Shown: positions 7,363 through 16,832, counted from the stretch's first letter. The stretch: DNA of 64,000 nucleotides from an uncultured Duncaniella sp. (GCF_910578445.1 NZ_CAJTQC010000005.1:63642-127641); one strand, 5' to 3'. Notes: a model not told the origin generated them from the sequence alone. Translations and numbers: made by a program.

Positions 7363-9780
7363 TCAATAGTGGATTTTATAGGTCTTTACAGGGGTCTGTA
7401 TCAGATAGATTCCATGCTGGCAAAGCTGTATGGTGGCCATGTCGCCTGACGAAGTGACACGTTCCATCAGCTGACCGTTGACCGCGTAGGCGCTGATGAC
7501 AGTTCCGCTTTCGATTCCTTCGATAGTAACCAGTCCGCTTCTATCGACATATACCTTGGTCGATGTGGCATTGACCCCGATATTTTCGACCGATGAATTT
7601 ATGTTTTCAAAGGTCACACGGAGTTCCGAATCGCCGGTGAGCGCGGGCGTTGTATAGCGGTTGCCGTCGGTAAGCTCGGCGGTGACATCTCGACCATTGA
7701 AAGTCAAGGTGTTGACTTTCCAGCCGTCCTCAGGTGTAATAGCACATGAGAATGTGGCTCTTTTCTCGATTTCAACATCAACCGATCCGCCAACTGCCAT
7801 GAAAAGCGAAAGTTTTACCGGATTTTCAGCAAACTCCGCATCGACAACATAGTTCGCATCAAGCTTTTCGATAATATAGCTTCCATCGGTCATTTCAGAG
7901 GTCACGTCTTTTCCGTTAAGCATTAGTGCAGCAAGGTGATAACCATTTTTAGGTTCTGCCGTTATCACAATATTGGAATTCATTGCAAATTCCATCACAT
8001 TCTTGGTTTTCTCACCGTTGACTGTCAGGCTTCCGCCGGAAATTGACGAATGGAACGAGAGCTGATAGTTCAACTCCTCTGTTATTTCTTCTTCTTCAAT
8101 GGCCTTGAACGTATTCCAGTATTGAGTCGTACGATATGTCTCTGCACTTCCTTTTGGTACGTAGAGTGTGCAGTTATTATCAGCCGGAATTACAGGAGAT
8201 CCGGGGATAGTTATAATATGCGCGGTTGGCACTACAGCCCTATGTAAGTGTAACTTTTCAAGATTTATACAATCTTTGAAAGCACACTGAGCAATATTTC
8301 CGGCCTGATGATAGATTGTCAATTCTCTGATATTCTCACATCCACTAATAAATGAAGAGCCTATCTTTTCGAGTGTCTTAGGCAATTTCAACTCGGCAAG
8401 ATTAGTACAATCACTAAAAGCATCGCTATCGATTTCTTTAACACCTTCCGGAATCAGCACTTTTGTCAGACTTTTGCAAGAATAGAATGTATATTTTCCA
8501 AGTTTATTCAATTTAGACGGAATATTGATTTCCTCTAAACTCGAACACCCATAGAAAGCATATTCCCCTAAAGATTCAAGCGAGTCAGACAATGAGACTA
8601 TTTTCAAACTTCCACAACTTCTAAAAGCTCTATTGCCGATATTTTTTATTGTTTCAGGAATAGTAATTTCCGTCAGGTTATTACATGCATTAAACATCTC
8701 ATCACTGATATATGTCAAATTTTTGGGAAATTTAAAATCTACAATACCGGATGCGCTAAATAAACCAATACCTATTTCTGTGACACTTTCAGGGATAGTT
8801 ATGTGAGAAAGCACTGGGGTGGACGAAAACGCATTACTACTAATCTTCGTGATACCCTCAGGAATGTTTACTTTTATTAATTTACTACATTCTCTACAAA
8901 CATCATTTGGAATTTCTTCCATGCCTGATGAGAATGTGATTGATTCCATCTTACTAGAAGACCGGAAACAACTACTACCAATCTCTTTTATTGTATTTGG
9001 CAAAACTACATCCTTTATTTTGCTACTATAAAAACATGAACTTCCTATTTTGGTTAACGTTGAAGGAAAAACGACTTCTTCCAAGCTATTGCCTGTAGTT
9101 CCACCAGCAAAGACTCCATTTTCAAGTTCCTCAACCCCCTCTTCTATGATTACTTTTTTTAAGTCTCTACATGAAGAAAATGCCGATGACCTGACAACTT
9201 TAACACTACCGGGAATTGTTACTTCTGCAATATTATAACATGAACCAAACGCAGAAGAGCCTATTTCCTTAAGTGTTTTTGGAAGACTGAGCACATTTAT
9301 TTTAGTTTTAGCAAATGCACCATCCTCAATAATAGAAAGTCCATCCGGAAGAATACCATTAGTAATCTGAGTACCCTCAAAAGCACGTAAGCGAACATAT
9401 TTCAGACTGCTTGGATAATTAATGCTCTCAACAGAGCTGAGATAAAAAGCATATTGCTGTATTTCCGTAATTGAATTCGGCAAAGAAATACCTTTAATTT
9501 TTGAACTCTCGAATGCTTTGTTTCCAATTGCAGTGACAGTGTATGTCGTTCCATCATTGGTAACGTTTTCAGGAACAGATATGACATCTGTATTATACTT
9601 TTCACTGCCATAAGTCACGGTGACTGTTTTGCCGTCGGGGTTGATATTATAGAAAATCTCTATCCCATTACGGTCTTGTGATGAAAAATCATAGGCAGAT
9701 ACCGAAGTGGAGAATGCCATCAAAGCAGACAGACCCAAAGCACTGCAACACAAACGTTGTAATAATCGGTTTAATTTCAT
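7363..9780 (-). CDS. Secreted BspA-type leucine-rich repeat protein (paralog A)
   Basis: 805 residues with a Sec signal peptide (ending about STSVSAYDF). A long array of about 23-residue BspA-like LRR units (LPNSITEIG..AFYxCSSL pattern) spans roughly residues 95-540. Two small beta-rich modules with GYHL and NGxDVTxEMTDGSY motifs follow. A C-terminal tail of about 70 residues ends GIYLIQTPVKTYKIHY and resembles a T9SS-type sorting domain. BspA-like proteins are usually surface adhesins; no ligand can be inferred. It is paralogous to the gene at 11095, which faces the opposite way. The LRR core (about 8.1-9.7 kb) is clearly more AT-rich than the ends, suggesting that the repeat array diverges or shuffles separately from the termini. 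Confidence 0.9.
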   Translation of the reverse strand: MKLNRLLQRLCCSALGLSALMAFSTSVSAYDFSSQDRNGIEIFYNINPDGKTVTVTYGSEKYNTDVISVPENVTNDGTTYTVTAIGNKAFESSKIKGISLPNSITEIQQYAFYLSSVESINYPSSLKYVRLRAFEGTQITNGILPDGLSIIEDGAFAKTKINVLSLPKTLKEIGSSAFGSCYNIAEVTIPGSVKVVRSSAFSSCRDLKKVIIEEGVEELENGVFAGGTTGNSLEEVVFPSTLTKIGSSCFYSSKIKDVVLPNTIKEIGSSCFRSSSKMESITFSSGMEEIPNDVCRECSKLIKVNIPEGITKISSNAFSSTPVLSHITIPESVTEIGIGLFSASGIVDFKFPKNLTYISDEMFNACNNLTEITIPETIKNIGNRAFRSCGSLKIVSLSDSLESLGEYAFYGCSSLEEINIPSKLNKLGKYTFYSCKSLTKVLIPEGVKEIDSDAFSDCTNLAELKLPKTLEKIGSSFISGCENIRELTIYHQAGNIAQCAFKDCINLEKLHLHRAVVPTAHIITIPGSPVIPADNNCTLYVPKGSAETYRTTQYWNTFKAIEEEEITEELNYQLSFHSSISGGSLTVNGEKTKNVMEFAMNSNIVITAEPKNGYHLAALMLNGKDVTSEMTDGSYIIEKLDANYVVDAEFAENPVKLSLFMAVGGSVDVEIEKRATFSCAITPEDGWKVNTLTFNGRDVTAELTDGNRYTTPALTGDSELRVTFENINSSVENIGVNATSTKVYVDRSGLVTIEGIESGTVISAYAVNGQLMERVTSSGDMATIQLCQHGIYLIQTPVKTYKIHY

Positions 9781-9913
9781 GATGAATGCGGTTTAGTTAG
9801 AAATAAGTTACTTAAGCTACAACAAGAATCATTTTTATTATTTCACGCATTCACATCCAAAGCTCAAACAGAATATAAATCACTTGGATGTAAAAAAACG
9901 CTACAATTATGCT

Positions 9914-10151
9914 ACTACCTTTCCGTCACGCAGTTCCGTCGAAACATGGAGTTATAAATATGCAGAAACGTGGAACTGATATGCCACGTCCTATGTGAAG
10001 GTGCTAGGAAAAACCTTTGTAAACAGATGTGGGAATAACAGCCCCACGCATTATGCGTGGAGACCATTACGCCAACTCTTGTTTACATTATGGTGATTAA
10101 AGTTTCCTAGGCTTTTCACAACAAGATGAAGACATAACGCCTCTGATATGT
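9914..10151. repeat. Left arm of a ~237-bp imperfect inverted repeat
   Basis: The reverse complement of this stretch aligns along its length with 10530-10765. Shared blocks include CATATCAGAGGCGTTATGTC, AAAAGCCTAGGAAACTTT, GGCGTAATGGTCTCC, CCTAGCACCTTCAC and ATATCAGTTCCACGT. It contains the perfect palindrome CCACGCATTATGCGTGG (10044-10060). The arms lie upstream of two divergent paralogous LRR genes, so gene plus leader were probably duplicated as an inverted copy. They may contain promoters, or a structured leader RNA. Confidence 0.85.
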
Positions 10152-10415
10152 ATCAAATCCGGCAACCGCCTCAGCAGTTGTCTGTCGCAAATGTAATGAT
10201 TAATTCCGAAAAACAGAAACAATATGGCAAAAAACAAAAAACTCATTCCCACAGTCACGCCATCTGACTGTAGGCACAAGTATATTTTTTAAGCCTTTGC
10301 GTGATTTTAAATTCTTTACCATAATTTTCTATCTAATAAAAAAAATCGGTTTCCGAAACAATGACATCCAAGTCAGGACAAGCGATTAGATACATATTCG
10401 ATAACACAATCCGAC

Positions 10416-10453
10416 AAGCGCCGCAATGACAAAAATTTTTCATTGCGGCGCTT
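10416..10453 (+). terminator. Perfect 13-bp hairpin in the centre of the inverted repeat
   Basis: AAGCGCCGCAATG (10416-10428) pairs exactly with CATTGCGGCGCTT (10441-10453) around a 12-nt AT loop, followed by CCGTTTTTC. By shape it is a Rho-independent terminator for rightward transcription. No coding gene ends just before it, so it may end a short RNA made from the left arm, or insulate the two divergent genes. Confidence 0.6.
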
Positions 10454-10529
10454 CCGTTTTTCAGATTTAATACTTATTTTTGTGCAGAGCAATGCGCGAG
10501 AGCGTTGCCCACCTGCATTTTTTTTCGTA

Positions 10530-10765
10530 ACATATCAGAGGCGTTATGTCTTCATCTTATAAGTGAAAAGCCTAGGAAACTTTCAATCACGAGAATAAGA
10601 GATGGCGTAATGGTCTCCGCGCATACGCGTGGGGCTGTTATTTCCACATCTGTTCTCAAAGGTTTTCCTAGCACCTTCACTTTAGGACGTGGACATATCA
10701 GTTCCACGTCCTCTGTTTATATACCCACATAAATGTCTCCACGGGACTGCGGGACAGAAAGGAGT
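10530..10765. repeat. Right arm of the ~237-bp imperfect inverted repeat
   Basis: Reverse-complement partner of 9914-10151 (see that entry). The palindromic core here is slightly altered (CCGCGCATACGCGTGG). The spacer between the arms is about 378 bp and holds the hairpin at 10416-10453. Confidence 0.85.
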
Positions 10766-10807
10766 AAAACCACACATCAGTCAACATCAGCCACTATCCC
10801 CCATTTA

Positions 10808-10987
10808 GTTTGTAGGGACACTTTTTAAAGCGTCCACATCGCCATGTCATTAATCCCCACCGACACCGGATATTCCAACACCGTCACATTCCCCGTTCCG
10901 GATAATCCAATGATTATCACCTGCCTATTCCTCCATATACGTTCCATATAGACTGCTGTGGACGCTTTAAAAAGCGTCCCTACAAAC
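10808..10987. repeat. REP/BIME-like element with 30-bp terminal inverted repeats
   Basis: The left end (10808-10837) and right end (10958-10987) are inverted copies matching at 29 of 30 positions. Each end also contains a near-palindrome of its own (GGACGCTTTAAAAAGCGTCC). This is the structure of paired REP sequences or a small MITE. It sits between the right inverted-repeat arm and the downstream LRR gene and has no counterpart upstream of the left LRR gene. Any short frame inside it is probably not coding. Confidence 0.75.
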
Positions 10988-11094
10988 AGGATATGGATGA
11001 CGGAGGCAATAAACATACGTATCGCATAATGCTTACATATCAATTTAAACACCAGAACTTATTTTTACCACCAGAACCCCCAAATTCAACTAAA

Positions 11095-13296
11095 ATGAAA
11101 CTAAACCAATTCATCTCACAGCGTTTGCTTCAGGGATTCGTCTGTCTGCTTGCCGTTATCATCAGCCCGCAACTCGCCTCGGCATACGATTTCTCACTCA
11201 AGACCGACACCGGTGTCGACATTTACTACAACATCAACCCCGACGGCAAAACAGTCACCGTCACTTATGGCCCGATGGAATACACCGCCCTTTCCGTAGA
11301 AATTCCTCAGGAAGTCACCTATGAAGGCAATACATACACCGTGACAATCATTGGCTACAACTCTTTCAAAGCAGCAAAGACCCAGTCAATAAAACTGCCC
11401 GAAACCATCGAGGATATCCAAAACTATGCTTTCTCCGGCAGCCAGCTTGCAGAGGTCAACTATCCGGCAGCTCTGAAATACATACGCTCGTATGCATTCC
11501 AATCAACGTTACTGACAAACTGTGTTCTCCCCGACGGAATCTTGGAAATCGGAACTTATGCATTTCATAATGCACCTATAAAATCATTACGTATTCCGAA
11601 AACCATAAGTCAATTAGCTACATATACATTTTCTTGTCACAATCTGGAAGAAATTACCATACCCGGCAATGTTAAGACCGTAGGTGATAATGCTCTGGGA
11701 GTCAGTTTGACATCTAGTAAAACAAGGAAGGTAACATTTGAAGAAGGAGTAGAATCAATTGGATGTCTATTTTACGGACTTAAAAGCCTTCAAGAGGTCA
11801 GTTTCCCATCGACACTTACCACTATCGGAGACCGTTGTTTCTCAGAGACCACTCTCAAAAACATAATTCTCCCTAATAACATTAAATCAATCGGTAGTTC
11901 TTGCTTCGCTAAGTGTGCCAAACTTGAATCCATTACATTTTCAAATGGAATGTCAGAACTACCAACCGAGATTTGTGAAAGCTGTATAAATTTGACAAAA
12001 GTTACAATCCCAGGTGGAATTGAAAAAATAGGAGTTCGCGCTTTTAGTGGCTGTAAACTTCTTTCACGAGTAAATTTACCTGAAAGTGTAGAATTTATTG
12101 GCGGCTATTGCTTCGAATATTCCGGCATTGTAGACTTTAAATTTCCGCCAAAGGTTACGACTATTAACGATCATACATTTAGCTATTGTCATAATCTTAC
12201 AAAGCTTACTATACCGGAAGGAATTTTAAAAATTAATGATTATGCTTTTACCAGTTGTGAAAATCTGACTGAATTAATATTTCCACACAGCTTAACTGAG
12301 ATTGGTTCAAACGTTCTGCAAGGCTGTTCTTCTCTAAAAGAAATTACACTATATCATCAACTTAACACTGTACACAATCGTTCTTTTGTCGGTGCTTTAA
12401 ATAAAATCCATTTGCATCGCGCAGTAGTTCCGAATTATGTTTCAGATTCATGGACAATTCAAACTGTTATCCCTGAGGGGAATAGCTGTACACTATATGT
12501 TCCTAAAGGAAGTGGAGATTCGTATAAAGCCAACTATTATTGGAATAAATTCATGGCAATAGAGGAGGTGGACATGCCCGACAACCTTAACTATCAGATT
12601 ACCTTCCCTTCATCCACGTTCGGAGGCAACCTTAGCGTCAACGGCGAAAAGCCCAAAACTCTGATGGAATTTGCCATGAACTCTGAAATAACCATCACGG
12701 CCACCCCCAACAACGGTTACCACCTCAAATCACTGCTTATCAACGGCGAGGATGTCACCTCTGAGATGTCCGACGGCAGCTATACCATCAAGAATCTCAA
12801 TGCCAACTACACGGTCAGCGCCGAGTTTGCCGAAAATCCCGTCAGACTGTCGCTTTTCATGGCTGTCGGCGGGTCGGTAGACGTGGAGATTGAAAAACGC
12901 GACACATTCTCATGCTTCATCACCCCCGAAGAGGGATGGCAGATTAACAACGTGAGATTCAACGGCAGCGACGTGACCGCATCCCTGACAGACGACAACC
13001 GCTACACCACCCCTGCCATCACACGAAACTCCGAACTCCGCGTGACCTTTGAAAACGTCAACTCGGCAGTTGAGAATATCGGTCTCGATGCCTCGGCAGT
13101 CAAAGTCTATGTAGATGCCGACGGTCTTGTGACCATCGAGGGCCTTGAAGCAGGCCAGACTGTCAGCGCCTACTCCGTCGGAGGCCAGCTCGTCGACCGC
13201 ATCACCTCGTCAGGCAGCGGCGACACCCTCCGTCTCTACAACCACGGAATCTACCTCATACAGACTCCCGCCAAGACCTACAAGATACACTACTAA
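11095..13296 (+). CDS. Secreted BspA-type leucine-rich repeat protein (paralog B)
   Basis: 733 residues from the ATG at 11095. I chose this start because it gives a clean signal peptide (MKLNQFISQRLLQGFVCLLA...ASAYDF) and matches paralog A; an in-frame ATG at 10993 would add 34 residues and lies just beyond the REP-like element. Domain order is as in paralog A: N-terminal beta segment (IYYNINPDGKTVTVTYG), BspA-type LRRs, two beta modules (LSLFMAVGGSVDVEIEKR is shared almost exactly), and a tail ending GIYLIQTPAKTYKIHY like T9SS sorting domains. The repeat core is AT-rich and differs much more between the paralogs than the ends do. It is a likely surface or secreted adhesin; partner unknown. 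Confidence 0.9.
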   Translation: MKLNQFISQRLLQGFVCLLAVIISPQLASAYDFSLKTDTGVDIYYNINPDGKTVTVTYGPMEYTALSVEIPQEVTYEGNTYTVTIIGYNSFKAAKTQSIKLPETIEDIQNYAFSGSQLAEVNYPAALKYIRSYAFQSTLLTNCVLPDGILEIGTYAFHNAPIKSLRIPKTISQLATYTFSCHNLEEITIPGNVKTVGDNALGVSLTSSKTRKVTFEEGVESIGCLFYGLKSLQEVSFPSTLTTIGDRCFSETTLKNIILPNNIKSIGSSCFAKCAKLESITFSNGMSELPTEICESCINLTKVTIPGGIEKIGVRAFSGCKLLSRVNLPESVEFIGGYCFEYSGIVDFKFPPKVTTINDHTFSYCHNLTKLTIPEGILKINDYAFTSCENLTELIFPHSLTEIGSNVLQGCSSLKEITLYHQLNTVHNRSFVGALNKIHLHRAVVPNYVSDSWTIQTVIPEGNSCTLYVPKGSGDSYKANYYWNKFMAIEEVDMPDNLNYQITFPSSTFGGNLSVNGEKPKTLMEFAMNSEITITATPNNGYHLKSLLINGEDVTSEMSDGSYTIKNLNANYTVSAEFAENPVRLSLFMAVGGSVDVEIEKRDTFSCFITPEEGWQINNVRFNGSDVTASLTDDNRYTTPAITRNSELRVTFENVNSAVENIGLDASAVKVYVDADGLVTIEGLEAGQTVSAYSVGGQLVDRITSSGSGDTLRLYNHGIYLIQTPAKTYKIHY

Positions 13297-13325
13297 TCTC
13301 CGTTGACACCACCTTATAATAGCAA

Positions 13326-13376
13326 CCGTGGCGTGCGGATGTCAATCAGACATCAACACGCCACGGCACTTTTTTA
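13326..13376 (+). terminator. Rho-independent terminator after LRR paralog B
   Basis: Stem CCGTGGCGTG (13326-13335) / CACGCCACGG (13357-13366), extended inside by GATGTC/GACATC, then CACTTTTTTAT. Confidence 0.9.
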
Positions 13377-13499
13377 TTTCGGACAATCGGCGTTTTATTC
13401 TCTCCATCCGTGCCTCCTACATAGTGAAGAGACCATCCCCTTCTACTAACGAGGCAAGCTCTGTATCGGGAAATAACTTACGCCGCCTGGGGGGATTAA

Positions 13500-14525
13500 T
13501 CAAGCAAACTTCACAAGAATTCTGAATACCTTTCCGGGGTTGGCGCTCCACTTTTCGAGGGCTTCGCCTGCCTGAGCCGGAGACACGGTGTCGGAAATCA
13601 GCTTCTCGGCGTTGTCGCGACCGCCGGCAAGGAAATAGCGGATTACGGCAGCGAAATCGTTGGGCATCGCGTTGCGCGAACCACGGATATCAAGCTCCTT
13701 CTGAACGAAGAGTTTCGTGTGGAACGACACATCGTCCTTTGCATATCCGATGCAGACCACACGTCCGCAGAAGGCCACATTGTCTACAGCGGCAACATAG
13801 GTGAACGGCGAGCCTACGGCCTCAATCACTACGTCAGGGCCGTTGCCGTCGGTCAGACGGTTAAGCTCGTCGGCAAGATTCATCGTAGCCGAATTGATCG
13901 AATATGTCGCACCGAGTTCGCGGGCAAGCGCAAGCTTCTCGTCGTCGAGGTCGATGGCGATGACTGTCGCACCGCGCAGCGACGCGCGCACGATAGCACC
14001 AAGACCGATCATGCCGCATCCGATGACGGCTACGGTGTCGATATCGGTCACCTGTCCGCGGTCAACGGCATGGAAACCGACGCTCATCGGCTCGACAAGC
14101 GCACATTCACGCGGAGTCAGACCCTGAGCGGGGATGATTTTCGACCAAGGCACAGCGATGTAGTCAGACATCGCTCCGTGGCGCTGCACACCGAGAGTCT
14201 CGTTGTGACGGCAGGCATTGGGACGTCCGCGACGGCAGGATGAACATTTGCCACAAGCAGTGTAGGGATTGACGGTCACGCTCATGCCTTTTTCAAAAAG
14301 TCCTGCGGGGACGTTTGAGCCCACTTCCTCGACAGTGCCTCCGATTTCATGACCGGGAATCACCTGATCGATAGCCATAGGGTTCTTGCCACGGAAAGTG
14401 TTGAGGTCCGAACCGCAGAATCCTACATAGTGAATCTTGACAAGCACATCATCGGGCCCAACGACGGGCATCGGCTGCTCCTCGACAACCACACGGCCGG
14501 GGGCTACAATTTTTACAGACTGCAT
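13500..14525 (-). CDS. Zinc-dependent medium-chain alcohol/polyol dehydrogenase
   Basis: 341 residues of the MDR family. The catalytic zinc ligand set C37 (GFCGSD), H59 and E60 (PGHE) is visible, as are the structural zinc cysteines C91, C94, C97 and C105, and the NAD-binding GxGxxG at 169-174 (GCGMIG). The family includes sorbitol, threonine and galactonate/fuconate-type dehydrogenases; the exact substrate cannot be read. It is the last gene of a leftward operon after an aldo/keto reductase and an amidohydrolase. This suggests oxidation of a sugar acid or of a downstream hydroxy-intermediate such as a lactaldehyde or keto-deoxy acid. Confidence 0.88.
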   Translation of the reverse strand: MQSVKIVAPGRVVVEEQPMPVVGPDDVLVKIHYVGFCGSDLNTFRGKNPMAIDQVIPGHEIGGTVEEVGSNVPAGLFEKGMSVTVNPYTACGKCSSCRRGRPNACRHNETLGVQRHGAMSDYIAVPWSKIIPAQGLTPRECALVEPMSVGFHAVDRGQVTDIDTVAVIGCGMIGLGAIVRASLRGATVIAIDLDDEKLALARELGATYSINSATMNLADELNRLTDGNGPDVVIEAVGSPFTYVAAVDNVAFCGRVVCIGYAKDDVSFHTKLFVQKELDIRGSRNAMPNDFAAVIRYFLAGGRDNAEKLISDTVSPAQAGEALEKWSANPGKVFRILVKFA

Positions 14526-14575
14526 TTTCGTTATGTTTTTTTGAATTTATCTTCTGTGTTTTCTGACAAAGCTCG

Positions 14576-15502
14576 TCATTCCGACATGTTTTTGACATAC
14601 GGAAGGACGGGGAGATTCCTGAAGCCATAGAAACGCATGGCATTGTCGCCAAGGAAAAGATGTTTTTCCTCGTCGGTCAGCTCCTTGGACTTGGTGATGA
14701 AATCATACGACATGCGATAGGTGATGGCAGTTATGGTGCGGGGATAGTCCGAACCCCACATCAGCTTGTCCATGCCGACGGCGTCGGCGGCTTCCTTAAT
14801 GGCCCTGACAGCCGAGGGGAAGGGGTAGAACTCCGAGTTGAAAAGCCATGTGATGCCTCCGGCCTCGACCATGACATTCGCTGCCCGCGCGAGCTTTATC
14901 TGCTCCATCCAGCCTTCGGTGGTGACCATCCCGAAATGGCCGACAGCCACTTTGAGACCGGGACACTCCTCGATGACCTCCTTCATCTCGCCCACCTGCA
15001 TGTCGCCGTCGGCAAGTGTGATGGAGAGAATCACCCCACGGCGCTCCATCTCCTTGAAAAGCTCCATCATCTCGGGCGAGTTGAGCCACACGCGCTTCCC
15101 GTCCTCAAGCGGAAGACGGTGGGCAGGGATGGCAAGACCGCGGAAACCGGCATCCATCAGACCGATGGCCTGCGGAAGAAAGCCCGGCTCACGGAACTCA
15201 CACATGCCGTTGACAAAGAAGCGGTCGGGGTAACGGCGCGCAACTTCTGCAAGATATTCGTTCTGCTCGCCGTCGATAAACTCCTGCACGACCACAGCGG
15301 CGGCCACCTGTGCATAGTCCATGTTCGAGAGAAAGACCTCGGCTGTGTTGCGACCGTCAATCATGAACGGGGGAAGCATCTGGCGCTCCTCGCCCATGAA
15401 ATCGGCACGGCCGTTGGGGAGCGGACTGATGCGGCGACCGTTGACCACCGTGTCCTGACGCAGCCACAGGTGAGAGTGGGCGTCGATTATGAAATGTTCC
15501 AT
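14576..15502 (-). CDS. Amidohydrolase-family (COG3618/COG2159-like) metal hydrolase, candidate sugar lactonase
   Basis: 308 residues with a TIM-barrel amidohydrolase pattern: DAHSHLW with H9-x-H11 near the start, VAVGHFG in the middle, and WGSDYPRT, whose Asp is the usual catalytic or metal residue. Relatives include L-fuconolactonase and ACMSD-type decarboxylases. It lies between an aldo/keto reductase resembling aldose dehydrogenases and a zinc dehydrogenase, so hydrolysis of an aldonolactone is a reasonable guess but not proven. I chose the start at 15502 (MEHFIIDAHSH); an alternative ATG at 15511 adds three residues. The gap to the downstream dehydrogenase is 50 bases. Confidence 0.8.
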   Translation of the reverse strand: MEHFIIDAHSHLWLRQDTVVNGRRISPLPNGRADFMGEERQMLPPFMIDGRNTAEVFLSNMDYAQVAAAVVVQEFIDGEQNEYLAEVARRYPDRFFVNGMCEFREPGFLPQAIGLMDAGFRGLAIPAHRLPLEDGKRVWLNSPEMMELFKEMERRGVILSITLADGDMQVGEMKEVIEECPGLKVAVGHFGMVTTEGWMEQIKLARAANVMVEAGGITWLFNSEFYPFPSAVRAIKEAADAVGMDKLMWGSDYPRTITAITYRMSYDFITKSKELTDEEKHLFLGDNAMRFYGFRNLPVLPYVKNMSE

Positions 15503-15539
15503 ATTATACAAAAGGTGTAAAGAAAACGGCTCTATGGGT

Positions 15540-16472
15540 TTATGAGTTTTTCCAGCGCACTCTCATCTGGTCGCCTATAATCTCGCGCACTTCATTGACG
15601 AGAGTCTCGTCCATCGGCTCTTCGACAAATTCGAGGTTGCGGCGGACGTTGTCGGGGTTGGCCGACGAGAAGAGCGTAGTGGCGATGCGGGGATTGCTGA
15701 CTGCATACTGCACGGCAAGCTTCTCGATGGGATAACCCTTCGAGGCGCAGTGTTCGGCCGCCTTGCGGCAGGCTTCGACGAGGGGCTTCGGAGCGGGATG
15801 CCACGCAGGCACTCCGCGCTGCGAAAGCAGACCCATCGACAGGGGCGAGGCGCTGATGACACCGACACCTTTTTCCTCGAAAAAGTCGAGATAGTCGAGA
15901 ATCATGTCGTCGTTGAGCGCATAGTGGCAGAAATTCATGATTGTCTCAACCATTCCCTCGGGAGTGTGGTCGAGAACCCACTTGATATTTTCAGGCTGAA
16001 GGTCAGTGATGCCAACATGGCCTACGATGCCTTTGTCGCGCAGCTCGACGAGCGCCGGGAGGGTTTCGCCGACCACTTGGTTGAGGTCGGCAAACTCGAT
16101 GTCGTGGACATTGATGAGGTCGATATGGTCGATGCCGAGGCGCTCCATGCTTTCATAGACGCTCTCGGTCGCGCGACGGCCAGAATAGTCCCAAGTGTTG
16201 ACACCGTCTTTTCCATAACGGCCCACTTTGGTCGAGAGATAATACTTTTCGCGGGGAATCTCGCGCAGAGCCTTGCCGAGCACTGTCTCAGCCTTATAGT
16301 GACCATAGTATGGCGACACATCGATGAAGTTCATCCCTCCGTCGACTGCCACATGCACTGCCTCAATGGCGCGGGGCTCGTTGATGTCGTGGAAAACTGC
16401 TCCGAGCGACGATGCGCCGAAGCTGAGAGCCGACACCTTCATGCCGGTTTTGCCTATTTCATGATATTCCAT
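15540..16472 (-). CDS. Aldo/keto reductase, aldose (L-fucose/L-galactose) 1-dehydrogenase-like
   Basis: 310 residues with the AKR tetrad D51, Y56 (FIDVSPYYG), K82 (STKVGR) and H123 (NVHDIEF). The IGKTGMKVSALSFGASSLG opening and the overall layout resemble L-galactose dehydrogenase and D-threo-aldose/L-fucose 1-dehydrogenases, which oxidise the sugar to a lactone with NAD(P). An in-frame ATG at 16550 would add 26 residues; MEYHEIGKTG at 16472 is the family-like start. First gene of the operon, 37 bases before the amidohydrolase. Substrate is inferred from the gene set and from the fuc genes 9 kb away. Confidence 0.85.
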   Translation of the reverse strand: MEYHEIGKTGMKVSALSFGASSLGAVFHDINEPRAIEAVHVAVDGGMNFIDVSPYYGHYKAETVLGKALREIPREKYYLSTKVGRYGKDGVNTWDYSGRRATESVYESMERLGIDHIDLINVHDIEFADLNQVVGETLPALVELRDKGIVGHVGITDLQPENIKWVLDHTPEGMVETIMNFCHYALNDDMILDYLDFFEEKGVGVISASPLSMGLLSQRGVPAWHPAPKPLVEACRKAAEHCASKGYPIEKLAVQYAVSNPRIATTLFSSANPDNVRRNLEFVEEPMDETLVNEVREIIGDQMRVRWKNS

Positions 16473-16550
16473 GTCCTGATTGATAAGTGAATTGTTAAGG
16501 TGACGGCATTTCGATGCCGTTTTCCTCGCAAAATTACAAAAAATCCGCAT

Positions 16551-16832
16551 AATCAGGCCATGTTTTCCAACTAAAGTTTAATCAATGGAAGTTTCAGTAT
16601 GTTTTGATTTTAGGATTGTCGCCACGACCGATTGCAGCCACGCAGCGACGACGACCGGTTTCCATCAAACCTACAATAAGTCACCCCCGGATCATCACCC
16701 GTCAGCACCGCTCCTTCGCTGTTGATGCCATCATGCCTCCCGCAAGCTAATAGCCCCGTCGATTCTCCGCCCATCCATTTTCCACCACTCAACACAGAGT
16801 TAGTTTCCAAACTATTAACTTAATATTTTACT
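16551..16832. other. Intergenic gap, no recognised feature
   Basis: About 280 bases between the divergent aldo/keto reductase and TPR regulator genes. I see no convincing coding frame, tRNA or terminator. The right-hand end merges into the duplicated promoter segment that starts near 16833. Confidence 0.5.

Noticed and set aside
10097..10279. 60-codon minus-strand frame with a hydrophobic stretch
   Set aside because: It overlaps the left inverted-repeat arm, the frame is not preserved in the right arm, and no promoter or homology is visible.
10825..11052. 75-codon minus-strand frame
   Set aside because: Most of it is the REP/BIME-like element; its residues follow the palindromes.
14660..15520. 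286-codon frame on the plus strand
   Set aside because: Antisense shadow of the amidohydrolase gene, which has clear motifs and operon context.
15750..16490. 246-codon frame on the plus strand
   Set aside because: Antisense to the aldo/keto reductase with its complete catalytic tetrad.
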